A stretch of DNA of 21,142 nucleotides from a virus, in the IMG/VR virus record IMGVR_UViG_3300042907_000588, positions 1-21,142 of that record, one strand, 5' to 3'. Each line of letters opens with the position of its first letter. Within the stretch, counting starts at the first letter, position 1. This document shows, one piece after another, positions 12,998 to 19,998 of this stretch. Both the position numbers and the translations under genes were made by a program. Below the pieces are notes generated by a model. It was not told the origin of the DNA. It made no database searches and saw nothing but the letters and a program-made list of their open reading frames with translations.

Positions 12998-13544
12998 TCT
13001 TTTTTACGTTTAGATGTTTGCTCGATGCTGTTTTGTCTTATTACTTTGTTTGTTAAGGCGTCAGTTGTATATTCAACTTCTAAACCTAAACTCATCCAAT
13101 GGCAACTCAACAACTGATTAGCTAGCTCGATATCTAGGTCATATTTAATCTCTCTGGCAGTTAGACCATAACGGGTTAAAATGTGAATAGCCGTAGCTAA
13201 TGGCGAAATCTCTACTTGGCTAGTTTCTTCTGCACCCGTTGAGGTGCTGATTGCTTTTTTGGGCGGGTATCGGTGCTAAAGAACTTCTTGATCTCTTTTT
13301 CAGCGTGATTCTGTAACGCTTGGAAATCATCTGCTGTTAGGTCACGCATAAACGAGTTAACTTCCAATTTAACCTTTTGCGGGGTCATCTTCTCGATATC
13401 CTCTAGTGGTAAAGTAAAAGCCCAGCATACCTCGGCTACATCCCTTAGATCGCTAGATCCGATTAGGATAGTAGGGTTCTTAGCCGTGCTTTTGAGCCAA
13501 TGGATTAGCCCTAGCGTTCCTTTTTTTAATTCTTGGTATTTCAT
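12976..13544 (-). CDS. Frameshifted tail assembly chaperone, GT-type product (about 189 aa)
   Basis: This is the -1 frameshift product of the 13212-13544 gene. After Pro-Lys-Lys (residue 97, slip at 13254-13260) the ribosome enters a frame that stays open for 92 codons and stops at TAA 12976-12978, inside the tape-measure start. The extension begins AISTSTGAEETSQVEI, has a helical centre (TAIHILTRYGLTAREIKYDL) and ends basic (SKRKKEWRLELL). No credible independent start lies at the head of the extension, so frameshifting is the simplest route to it. In lambda and other siphoviruses the G and GT proteins are made this way and coat the tape measure during tail assembly. Confidence 0.78.
13212..13544 (-). 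CDS. Tail assembly chaperone, G-type product (110 aa)
   Basis: The unshifted product is helical (LGLIHWLKSTAKN, SSDLRDVAEVCWAFTL, FQALQNHAEKEIKKFF) with a basic, proline-containing tail (RPKKQSAPQRVQKKLAK). It lies between the major tail protein region and the tape measure, the exact place of lambda G. Its last 14 codons hold the slippery site and hairpin. It probably binds the tape-measure protein and recruits tail-tube subunits, and it is absent from the finished tail. The call rests on position, frameshift signal and size, as sequence conservation in this family is weak. Confidence 0.78.
   Translation of the reverse strand: MKYQELKKGTLGLIHWLKSTAKNPTILIGSSDLRDVAEVCWAFTLPLEDIEKMTPQKVKLEVNSFMRDLTADDFQALQNHAEKEIKKFFSTDTRPKKQSAPQRVQKKLAK
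13232..13247 (-). promoter_or_regulatory. Frameshift-stimulating hairpin
   Basis: On the minus strand GCACC (13247-13243) pairs perfectly with GGTGC (13236-13232) around the 6-base loop TCAACG. The 6-base spacing from the slippery heptamer is ideal for stimulating -1 frameshifting. The hairpin has no T-run, so it is not a terminator. Confidence 0.7.
13254..13260 (-). promoter_or_regulatory. -1 ribosomal frameshift slippery site A AAA AAG
   Basis: In the chaperone frame the codons read CCA AAA AAG, so the heptamer A AAA AAG is in the correct X XXY YYZ phase. This heptamer is among the most efficient -1 sites in bacteria (as in dnaX of Escherichia coli). Six bases downstream is the hairpin at 13232-13247. 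Confidence 0.8.
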
Positions 13545-13545
13545 A

Positions 13546-14124
13546 TTATTTTAATTGTGAGAGCAGAAATTGACGCATATTAGCTGGTAGTCTTTCGGAT
13601 ATTAAAGCCGATGCCTTGCCATACTCGGCGTAAACATCAAAGTTACCATCTTTACGGAATCTGTTAGCCATATCCAATAAATAGAAACGATTGGCGATAA
13701 ATCCCAGAATATAGGCTGGTTCGGAATCGGGCGATGTCTCCCATACCTTGGGCGATTTAATCATCATTTGGCGGCATTGGTTCATACTTATTTCTAACCA
13801 TGAACACGCATATTCGCACCATTCTATGTAGCTTTTGCAATCACTAGGGCGAGCCAGGATAAACGACATAATCTTACCAAAACTGCAAGTAGGATAGGTT
13901 TTAATATGGTTAGCCGAATCTGACCACGAATCCATTAAAGCGGATGTTTTTAAAGTGCCGTCAATAGATACGTCCCTTAGTAGAAACCTAACATAATCCT
14001 TGCCGTCCGTGCTGGCAATTAACTTAACAACATCTCGTTCTGGCGGGACTCCCATAGTCATAACCGCCGCAGCTAGGTTTAAATCACCCGTGCCAAAAGA
14101 CTCTCCGATTGGAGTTTTTTTCAT
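13546..14124 (-). CDS. Tail-region protein of unknown function (192 aa)
   Basis: The leader AAATTTAACAAGAT has no Shine-Dalgarno. The product is helical, with an N-terminal part (GDLNLAAAVMTMGVPPERDVV), a cysteine-containing middle (PSDCKSYIEWCEYACSWLEI) and a helical end (PANMRQFLLSQLK). It ends one base before the chaperone gene, so the two are read together. Its position between the tail-tube gene and the chaperone suggests a tail assembly role, but I recognise no family. The four cysteines (about residues 82-118) are not spaced like a zinc site. Confidence 0.65.
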   Translation of the reverse strand: MKKTPIGESFGTGDLNLAAAVMTMGVPPERDVVKLIASTDGKDYVRFLLRDVSIDGTLKTSALMDSWSDSANHIKTYPTCSFGKIMSFILARPSDCKSYIEWCEYACSWLEISMNQCRQMMIKSPKVWETSPDSEPAYILGFIANRFYLLDMANRFRKDGNFDVYAEYGKASALISERLPANMRQFLLSQLK

Positions 14125-14152
14125 ATCTTGTTAAATTTCTTATTTTAAATTA

Positions 14153-14578
14153 TTACGTTAAAACCGCTGGGCTGGAAAGTGAGATTAGCGGTTTGTAGAT
14201 AGCTGAAACCTCGCCGTTTTCAAACTCACTATTTACGCGGTTTAAGGTTGCACCCGTTACGAGAACACCTGCACCAGCGGTAGGAGTTGTAAAGAGGTTT
14301 TTGCTGTCTGCTGCTAAAGTATCAGCGGAACTGTTAGCCAATGTCAAAACAGCCGCAATATCTGGAACTAATCCAGTTGCTTTTGTTTTAACTACGCCGC
14401 TAATGCTAATCTCGGTTGATTCGTTGTAAAGAGATGCACCGACATCTGATCCAAGGTGGTTCTTTGCAAATGCTTGCTCTGAGGAATAGGTATAGCTGAT
14501 ATTCCCAACTAATAGACCTGTTGCGGATGAATCATCTGTTGCTCCATATCGAGCGGCTGCAAATACTGTGGCTGACAT
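14153..14578 (-). CDS. Major tail (tube) protein, V-like (141 aa)
   Basis: Tail-tube subunits are small beta-rich proteins encoded between the tail terminator and the chaperone; this gene fits both. Strands include LLVGNISYTYSS, ESTEISISGVVKTKATG and GVLVTGATLNRVNSEFENGEVSAIY, with a Ser/Thr/Ala-rich C-terminus. The phrase around residues 106-125 (TGATLNRVNSEFENGE) resembles the family's typical late strand region. It is about half the length of lambda V, so it lacks the Ig-like C-terminal domain. The call rests on gene order and composition. Confidence 0.62.
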   Translation of the reverse strand: MSATVFAAARYGATDDSSATGLLVGNISYTYSSEQAFAKNHLGSDVGASLYNESTEISISGVVKTKATGLVPDIAAVLTLANSSADTLAADSKNLFTTPTAGAGVLVTGATLNRVNSEFENGEVSAIYKPLISLSSPAVLT

Positions 14579-14590
14579 ATAGTTAAATAG

Positions 14591-15028
14591 TTAGATTGGA
14601 CAAGCGGTAACTGTTAAGGGATAGGTCGTAACCCGTTTCCCATCGTTTGACTCAGTATTATACCCCTCGGGGCGAATGTCAAACACTCGCCAAGATTCGG
14701 ATTCTGATAGAATATCAATAGCCGCCATATCTGCTAGAATCTGGTAAAGGTCTAGCGCGGCTTGCCTATCATCGTCTGCTAGAGTCCCGCCGTCATCCTC
14801 TTCTACTGGGATAGTTGTTAGAATTACCTCTACAGCAAAATCACTAACGCCACGCATAACTACACCAGAATCCACCCGTTCGGAACTGCCTGTCGTAACA
14901 ATAGCAATATACGGCGACTCAAGAATATCGTCCTGTCCCATTGTTACTACCTCAAAATCCGTTAGAGAGTCATAGTTTTCCTTTTGACCCTCTACCCATA
15001 ACCTTAATGTCTCGTTTATATTGCTCAT
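14591..15028 (-). CDS. Tail terminator / completion protein, U-like (145 aa)
   Basis: The start overlaps the previous stop as ATGA. The sequence has an N-terminal helix (INETLRLWVEGQ), then strands (YIAIVTTGSS, DFAVEVILTTIPVEEDDGG), a conserved-looking helix (QAALDLYQILADMAAID) and final strands (KRVTTYPLTVTACPI). This alpha/beta order resembles lambda U and the minor tail proteins that cap the tube. It follows the Z-like gene, as in lambda Z-U-V. No single residue motif is diagnostic; moderate confidence rests on order plus fold outline. Confidence 0.58.
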   Translation of the reverse strand: MSNINETLRLWVEGQKENYDSLTDFEVVTMGQDDILESPYIAIVTTGSSERVDSGVVMRGVSDFAVEVILTTIPVEEDDGGTLADDDRQAALDLYQILADMAAIDILSESESWRVFDIRPEGYNTESNDGKRVTTYPLTVTACPI

Positions 15029-15726
15029 GGCTTTTTATTGTTTATTTTATTTAATACGTTCTCGTAAAACTTAAGCGTGTTTTTACGCCCGTCTGCGATA
15101 GCTCGTTTGATCTGACTCATCCTTAAAACGTAGTTGGTTGATGCGTGTCTAGCCTTGTTTGTAGTTGTCGCTACTGGCTTAAATCCGTTAGTTGGCGGCG
15201 TAGCTGTCCCTAGGTTGGCGAATTTATGGGCGTAGCTTATGAAGTTTGAGCTAATGTTAATCCTATTCGTCCCTGTCTGGTTTCTAGCTATTTGCTGCCC
15301 AGCTCCAATCCATCCGCCTTTAGCCATGCCTAACTGCTTGGATTTGATCTCTATTGCTCTTTTAAGGTTCTCCATAGAGCATTTTTTGCGTTGATTTACG
15401 GGTAATTTAGGAACGCGCCTACCTCGTCTAATCCTATTTACATCTATCCAATCTATAATCTCCTGTGGCGTTTTTAGCGCGAATAATCCTCTAGGTTGTC
15501 TACCTTTAAGTGGGATTACGCAGTTTAAAGCATCGTTCCAAATTGGGCTTCTTTGAGCCGTATTCTTTCCGAACGGTTGAGTATATTTAGCCAACTCCCG
15601 ACAAGTCTGGACTGACCATCTGGTTACTGCTTGAGCCGATGATTCACCAAACTCTTTAGCATATCTACGAATTGATTTCTCCAGTTTTCGCTGGTCAATA
15701 GTAGCATTTACCTTGGTTACACTCAT
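15025..15726 (-). CDS. Head-tail / tail completion protein, HK97 gp10 or lambda Z-like (233 aa)
   Basis: A basic protein with an N-terminal helix set (DQRKLEKSIRRYAKEFGESS, AVTRWSVQTCRELAKYTQPF) and a Gly/Asn/Thr-rich middle with many Arg and Lys (RIRRGRRVPKLPVNQRKK). The C-terminal helix is RMSQIKRAIADGRKNTLKF. Basic, helix-rich proteins of 120-230 residues at this place are the gp10/Z group that complete the tail's head-proximal end. The length is above HK97 gp10 and near lambda Z. It is coupled by ATGA overlaps to its neighbours on both sides. Confidence 0.6.
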   Translation of the reverse strand: MSVTKVNATIDQRKLEKSIRRYAKEFGESSAQAVTRWSVQTCRELAKYTQPFGKNTAQRSPIWNDALNCVIPLKGRQPRGLFALKTPQEIIDWIDVNRIRRGRRVPKLPVNQRKKCSMENLKRAIEIKSKQLGMAKGGWIGAGQQIARNQTGTNRINISSNFISYAHKFANLGTATPPTNGFKPVATTTNKARHASTNYVLRMSQIKRAIADGRKNTLKFYENVLNKINNKKP

Positions 15727-16034
15727 CCTTTCGTATCGGTTTCTAGCCTTAAAGTCGTAAATGTTCCGCCTTTCTCAATACCTTTAATGCGGTAGTTGAT
15801 ACCACGGGCAGTAACTTTTTTCTCTAGTAGCGTTCCAGCGGGTAGGCTAGTGGTTTTCAATACAGCGGTTAGAGTCTTGGTTTTCTCATATCCAGCCCCA
15901 TCAAACTCGTTACTGTCGTTAGCCTCGTTAAATATACAACTAACCGAATTAGCTCCAATGGTTAGCGTTTCAGCCCCGATAATAGCAAAAGCCGATGTAG
16001 CTGCATTGGTCGCGAAATCTGTTAGAATAGACAT
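15723..16034 (-). CDS. Head-tail joining protein, FII-like (103 aa)
   Basis: A small beta-rich protein: helix TDFATNAATSAFAIIGA, then strands ETLTIGANSVSCIFNE, KTKTLTAVLKTTSL, KKVTARGINYRIKGIEKG and TFTTLRLETD. The pattern of an initial helix, a small insert (EANDSNEFDGAGYE) and a final RGxxYRIxxIxxxG stretch matches what I know of lambda FII-like joiner or stopper proteins. It lies just before the gp10/Z-like gene. It would seal the filled head for tail docking. Confidence 0.62.
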   Translation of the reverse strand: MSILTDFATNAATSAFAIIGAETLTIGANSVSCIFNEANDSNEFDGAGYEKTKTLTAVLKTTSLPAGTLLEKKVTARGINYRIKGIEKGGTFTTLRLETDTKG

Positions 16035-16065
16035 AGATAAGCCATAGCTTTAAATCTAACGAAAA

Positions 16066-16641
16066 TCAAACCCCATTAGGCTCTGGTGCGGCTGTGGTCT
16101 CCGCATCGTGCCTATAGGTATGTAAGACCATCGGGATATGAAAGCTCGTCCTAGCCTGTTGCCGTGCCTGTAAAGACCATGCCTTGTCCTCGCCGTAATT
16201 GCAGTAGAGAAACTGGCAATCTTTAACCCTATCTAGCCGCCATGCACAAACGTGCCACGCATCCCTCAAGGTAATACCATTCGGAATAAAGGCATGATCG
16301 CCCTGTCCTAACTTAAAGACAACCTTGGATTCCAAGCCATTATAAATAGCCCGTTGTTCAAAGGTAATAACCTCCGCGCCCGTTTCAGTAGCTTTAAGTA
16401 ATTCCTCGATATAATTATTAGAAATATCATCGTCATCATCGACCATCGCCGCATATTCACCCTCGGCTATATCCCATAAGGCTTGACGTTTAGCCCCGAT
16501 TGAGCGTTTGCGGTTATCGCTTAAAATTAGATATTCAACTGGTAGATTTCCAATTTGATTAGCTAGTTTTTCGCTTAGTGCCTTTGATTGCTCTTCTCGT
16601 CCTGGTATTGTCGCTATTAGTATGCTTAGTTTTGGTTTCAT
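16066..16641 (-). CDS. Family 2 glycosyltransferase (191 aa)
   Basis: Transfers a sugar from a nucleotide donor to an acceptor. The ATG at 16639-16641 gives the typical GT-A start MKPKLSILIATIPGREEQ; an in-frame TTG at 16665 is unlikely. The donor region is SIGAKRQALWDIAEG (about 47-61), and the DxD metal site is a run of five Asp at 68-72 (MVDDDDDIS). A later NYGEDKAW phrase supplies the usual acidic catalytic residue of GT2. It is shorter than cellular GT2 enzymes, with no membrane anchor, so it acts in the cytoplasm. Lying beside the larger transferase and the capsid gene, it probably glycosylates a virion or host surface component. Confidence 0.82.
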   Translation of the reverse strand: MKPKLSILIATIPGREEQSKALSEKLANQIGNLPVEYLILSDNRKRSIGAKRQALWDIAEGEYAAMVDDDDDISNNYIEELLKATETGAEVITFEQRAIYNGLESKVVFKLGQGDHAFIPNGITLRDAWHVCAWRLDRVKDCQFLYCNYGEDKAWSLQARQQARTSFHIPMVLHTYRHDAETTAAPEPNGV

Positions 16642-16741
16642 CTTTTTTTCTAAATATATCGTCAAAATTGCTACCGTATGTAGCTGTATCTACTTTCCTT
16701 GGCATATCGCCTTTACTGCCGTGCGTTGTTCTATGATTCAT
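16559..16741 (-). CDS. Small ORF between the two glycosyltransferases (60 aa), overlapping the second
   Basis: The ATG at 16739-16741 overlaps the stop of the large transferase as ATGA, the junction used by most genes here. The first 33 residues (MNHRTTHGSKGDMPRKV, then SNFDDIFRKK) fill a gap of about 100 bases. The rest overlaps the GT2 start in another frame and is Thr/Lys/Arg-rich. At the seam the DNA has seven A's (AGAAAAAAAGATG). One base fewer would fuse this ORF in frame to the GT2 as ...FRKKMKPKLS. It may be a real short gene, an N-terminal extension by slippage, or a homopolymer error. Confidence 0.42.
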   Translation of the reverse strand: MNHRTTHGSKGDMPRKVDTATYGSNFDDIFRKKDETKTKHTNSDNTRTRRAIKGTKRKTS

Positions 16742-18969
16742 GGTTTTGCTTCTGGTTCTTTAATCCATACCCGACCAATTCCAGCTACTTTGTATTTATG
16801 CTTCTCGGAATGTTCGTGGATAGCTTGCTCTACTTCGTGCCAAGGGTAATCGTGACCCGCCCAAATTCCTTTAGGCTTAACTTTGCTATACCAAACGTTA
16901 ATATCCTTTTTAGCTGATTCGTAATCGTGAGCCGCATCGATATAGCAACCATCAATACTATTATCTTCAAATAAAGATGCAGCCTCGGCACTATCGGATT
17001 CAATAATCTGTATCATTTCCGATACACCCGCAGCTTCGATATTTTGCTTGAATTTCCAAAGTATTGAACCGCCGTGGTCATCTACTACCTGTAAATGCGT
17101 GGGTTGATTTTGCTCGCCCTTCCAAGTATCAACGCAATACAGTTGCACATTTTTACCTAGATTTTGCAGTTCTTGGGCTAGGCATATAATTGACTGACCC
17201 ATCCAGCTACCTACCTCTACGAACTTACCGCCGTCTGGTATTACTTTAGCGATAGATCGGTAGAAGTGCTTATAGTCACACCATCCGACAATATCTGAAC
17301 TGGTTTTAATCCCAGCCCGTAGACGTTCCAATGCCTTTGCCCCCCTCTCGTAATGCTCGTTTGCATTGCTTCTAGCGTAAGTATTATCCATCTCAGCCTT
17401 GCCGAATACTGGGTGTTCGTGTTCAAATTTAATTGAATTACGAGCATCAATAACTACGCCATCTCGGAAGGCACATTCTGAAAACCAATTATCCGAATAC
17501 ATCGAGAAGAACTCAGGATGGAACATATAGCCTTGGTCTTTATACCGTTGTCTGGTCATAATCGCCATACATAGCAAATCATCCGTTCTATGCCCATCAG
17601 AGATAGCTAATACCGATGGTTTAGATGTATCACCAATAGCATCAAGAATAGCGTCATCCCATCCTTTAAAGGGCTTCCAATCGTCACTAAGTTGCACTAA
17701 GACTTCTCCTTCTGTAAGTGATGCCCCATAGTTCCAAGCACCTACGCAACCATTGGATTCAGCCATGAAAGCCGATGGAAACCGCGATAAAATTACGGAT
17801 TCCTCATCATCCAAATCAGCTACAAATATATGCTCGATTCTCTCTGGATGGTTAGCCGTTCTAATCCAGTTCTGCCTAGCTTTAACCGCTTGAGCCGCTC
17901 TACCCCTAGTCGCATGGATTAATGATATTATAGGCTTTCCAGTTTTAATAGCCGCATTACGGCGTAAAATATCAGCCAAATAAACATCACCATATGCTCT
18001 TAGACATTGCCAGTAGAGATCATCACGCCAAAACTCGTAAAACATCTTACGATGATTCCAACACGGGTTATCTGGATACTTGCAAGCCATCATCTTTTCG
18101 GCGTAGGCTAGGGCGTTTTTAGTATTATCACAAGCCAAAGACAATGCGGCTAACTCGTAAAGCGGTTCTGCCCTACCTGGATCTTCAGTAAATGCCTGTA
18201 AATAGAAATTAGCCTTAGATCCGTAGTCATCCGATTTAGCCGCCAAGGTCATTAGCATTTCAAACCGTTCTGGAGTATTGCTTTCTTTGTCAGATAAAAA
18301 GGATTTAACCGCATCAATAGACCTAGGATCATCACGTCTAATTAACTCTTGAGCGTAGTAAAACTTATGCCCGACCGACCTTTCTTTCTCTGGAACTGTT
18401 TCCAGAATACGCAGGTTTCTATTTTGCGTGCATCCTTTGTGATCTTCTGGCTTGTGGATAACCTTAAACTGGGTCGTTGTCGCCGCTGGGTTAGGCATAC
18501 GATCAATACATACTAGGTTTTCGTGGATAGGGTTAATCCATTTAAACTTACCGCTATTCCGCCAGAACCGCTCCCTAAAGTTAGAAACCACGCCTTGTTC
18601 ACTAACCACATAGGGACATGATACCATCCAGATATCGTCTGGAACTTTAACCAGTAGCTCTTTAATCTTATCCGCCCCATCGCAGATATCATCCATATCA
18701 GCCCACATAGACCAATCGCCTGTTGCTAGGCTTAAAGCTACGTTCCGTGCTGCTGAGAAATCATCTACATGATTCCATTCTTTTTTAGCATTAAAATACT
18801 CAGACGTAATACAACCTCTGGATTTAGCTATTTCAATAGTCTTATCTGGTTCTTGATCGCCAATGGCACGAACCATAACAATCTCATCCACATACGGCTG
18901 GAAGGCATCTAGGAATCTAACGATATCCTTTTCGCAATTCCCTGTTATACAGGTTAAACTTAATTTCAT
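16738..18969 (-). CDS. Multidomain glycosyltransferase-TPR-glycosyltransferase-methyltransferase fusion (743 aa)
   Basis: Four parts are visible. Residues 1 to about 185 are a GT2 domain of the SunS/TPR-glycosyltransferase type, with ACTG-like start SLTCITGNCE, DDFSAARNVAL at 69-79 and the DxD-type site ADMDD at 90-94. Residues about 205-330 are TPR-like helices (ERFEMLMTLAAKSDDYG, NALAYAEKMMA). Residues about 341-540 are a second GT-A domain (ISLIHATRGRAAQA; QLSDDW at 426-431). Residues about 557-730 are a SAM-dependent methyltransferase of class I (FVEVGSWMGQS 583-593, CVDTW 612-616, DGCYIDAAHDYE 673-684). It lies alone behind its own terminator and palindrome. It probably builds and methylates a sugar on the capsid or host surface; substrate is unknown. 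Confidence 0.8.
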   Translation of the reverse strand: MKLSLTCITGNCEKDIVRFLDAFQPYVDEIVMVRAIGDQEPDKTIEIAKSRGCITSEYFNAKKEWNHVDDFSAARNVALSLATGDWSMWADMDDICDGADKIKELLVKVPDDIWMVSCPYVVSEQGVVSNFRERFWRNSGKFKWINPIHENLVCIDRMPNPAATTTQFKVIHKPEDHKGCTQNRNLRILETVPEKERSVGHKFYYAQELIRRDDPRSIDAVKSFLSDKESNTPERFEMLMTLAAKSDDYGSKANFYLQAFTEDPGRAEPLYELAALSLACDNTKNALAYAEKMMACKYPDNPCWNHRKMFYEFWRDDLYWQCLRAYGDVYLADILRRNAAIKTGKPIISLIHATRGRAAQAVKARQNWIRTANHPERIEHIFVADLDDEESVILSRFPSAFMAESNGCVGAWNYGASLTEGEVLVQLSDDWKPFKGWDDAILDAIGDTSKPSVLAISDGHRTDDLLCMAIMTRQRYKDQGYMFHPEFFSMYSDNWFSECAFRDGVVIDARNSIKFEHEHPVFGKAEMDNTYARSNANEHYERGAKALERLRAGIKTSSDIVGWCDYKHFYRSIAKVIPDGGKFVEVGSWMGQSIICLAQELQNLGKNVQLYCVDTWKGEQNQPTHLQVVDDHGGSILWKFKQNIEAAGVSEMIQIIESDSAEAASLFEDNSIDGCYIDAAHDYESAKKDINVWYSKVKPKGIWAGHDYPWHEVEQAIHEHSEKHKYKVAGIGRVWIKEPEAKP

Positions 18970-18977
18970 ATCTCGCT

Positions 18978-18998
18978 GTTAGAATTAGTAATTCTAAC
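18978..18998. promoter_or_regulatory. 21-bp perfect palindrome, candidate operator before the glycosylation cassette
   Basis: Arms GTTAGAATTA (18978-18987) and TAATTCTAAC (18989-18998) are exact reverse complements around a single G. It lies 9 bases upstream of the large transferase ATG and 6 bases downstream of a perfect TTGACA (19005-19010, minus strand). A dimeric repressor could bind here and control the cassette. No good -10 with a 17-base spacer is visible, since the palindrome itself occupies that position. Confidence 0.55.
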
Positions 18999-19004
18999 CG
19001 ATTT

Positions 19005-19010
19005 TGTCAA
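19005..19010 (-). promoter_or_regulatory. Candidate -35 element TTGACA
   Basis: A perfect TTGACA on the minus strand, between the capsid terminator and the transferase gene. TTGAC followed by GTTAGAA within 6-8 bases also occurs before the gene at 10051 (TTGACT). No consensus -10 lies at the ideal spacing, so the promoter call is tentative. Confidence 0.35.
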
Positions 19011-19011
19011 A

Positions 19012-19042
19012 TAAAAAAAACACCGCCCATTTCTGAGCGGTG
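19012..19042 (-). terminator. Rho-independent terminator after the major capsid gene
   Basis: On the minus strand CACCGCTCA pairs with TGGGCGGTG (8 of 9 pairs) around the loop GAAA, followed by eight T's. It lies 27 bases after the capsid stop codon. It should end most capsid transcripts and separate capsid expression from the transferase genes downstream. The reverse direction lacks a comparable T-run. Confidence 0.85.
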
Positions 19043-19069
19043 CTTTTATGAACTACGAACACTAGAGAA

Positions 19070-19978
19070 TTAGTCAGCTTTGCGGAGGATTCCGAGTCCG
19101 AGAGTAAGAGCTTGGGTAAATCCAAACAAGCACTCAAAGGATGCGTAATGGCGACCTTTACCTGGGTTGAAGTGGCGGCGATAGGTGAAACCAAGACCAG
19201 TTTCGTCATCAACCACGGTATCAACTGCAAGGTATTGCGAGTTGTCTTGTGGCAACAGCTGGCGAATGGCGACTGCGATTGCGTCAGGATGTGCAAGGAA
19301 ACCAATGAGGGAAAGAGTTCCGCCAAGTGCGAGAGCGTTTGTCTCATAGACATCCATACCAAGAAGGCGAGGAATGCGACCTTCACGGATGGCTTCATTG
19401 CCGCCGTATTGGAAGGCTTGTGAGATATTGCTGTCACCGAGAAGCGAAGCGAACAATTCGCTAGATGCGATAAGGCTAAGGTTTTCGCCATTTACTTTGC
19501 GATCAACCATAGTTTTACGAGCATTACGAAGTTGGGTAAGACCAGTGCTACCGATGGAAACCGCAGTTGCAGCGGCTGCACCAAAGTTAGCGATAGAAAC
19601 CAACGAGAAGATGTTTTCGATACACTTACGAGCCAAAGCACGTCCTTGTTGGCGAGCGAATACGGAGATTTCAGCAGAACCACTATTGGCGAACTGAATA
19701 TCAGTAATATCGACACCTACGATCTGGTGTTGGTCAAGGTTAAGGCTGATAGTGTTGAGCGTTCCGCCTTCGGTTTCGTATGGGAAGCCGCTGTTGTTGG
19801 CGTATGCGAATGTGGTCGTGCTAAGTGCATCGGCACGAGGGATAGCGATAACATCACCTTTACGGCGAGCTTCACTTGAATAAGAACGGGTAAATGCGTT
19901 CAGCGGTGCGAGACCAGCGGTAAAGGCATTGAGAGCCTCTTGAACGAAAATTTTGTCATTAGTTGCGATTGTGGACAT
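19070..19978 (-). CDS. Major capsid protein (302 aa)
   Basis: Located directly after the prohead protease and followed by a strong terminator, as expected for the most abundant virion protein. The N-terminus (MSTIATNDKIFVQEALNAF) is helical. The middle has HK97-fold-type elements: an N-arm/E-loop-like stretch with charged and Gly residues (EGGTLNTISLNLDQHQIV), a long helix (VFARQQGRALARKCIENIF), the A-domain region (LLGMDVYETNALALGG) and a terminal beta part (GLGFTYRRHFNPGKGRHY). The length suits a capsid without a cleaved N-terminal delta domain, consistent with a separate scaffold on the protease gene. The leader CTAACAAAATAATACC has no Shine-Dalgarno. Confidence 0.82.
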   Translation of the reverse strand: MSTIATNDKIFVQEALNAFTAGLAPLNAFTRSYSSEARRKGDVIAIPRADALSTTTFAYANNSGFPYETEGGTLNTISLNLDQHQIVGVDITDIQFANSGSAEISVFARQQGRALARKCIENIFSLVSIANFGAAAATAVSIGSTGLTQLRNARKTMVDRKVNGENLSLIASSELFASLLGDSNISQAFQYGGNEAIREGRIPRLLGMDVYETNALALGGTLSLIGFLAHPDAIAVAIRQLLPQDNSQYLAVDTVVDDETGLGFTYRRHFNPGKGRHYASFECLFGFTQALTLGLGILRKAD

Positions 19979-19998
19979 GGTATTATTTTGTTAGGAGA

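Noticed and set aside
13232-13247. Hairpin near the end of the chaperone gene as a transcription terminator
   Set aside because: No T-run follows on either strand, and its spacing from the slippery heptamer explains it as a frameshift stimulator.
16642-16665. TTG start extending the second glycosyltransferase by 8 residues
   Set aside because: Family members begin close to the SILIATIPGR strand and an ATG is present at 16641.
18994-19491. Minus-strand ORF of 165 codons inside the capsid gene
   Set aside because: Shadow of the capsid frame; it runs through the capsid terminator hairpin and lacks a credible leader.
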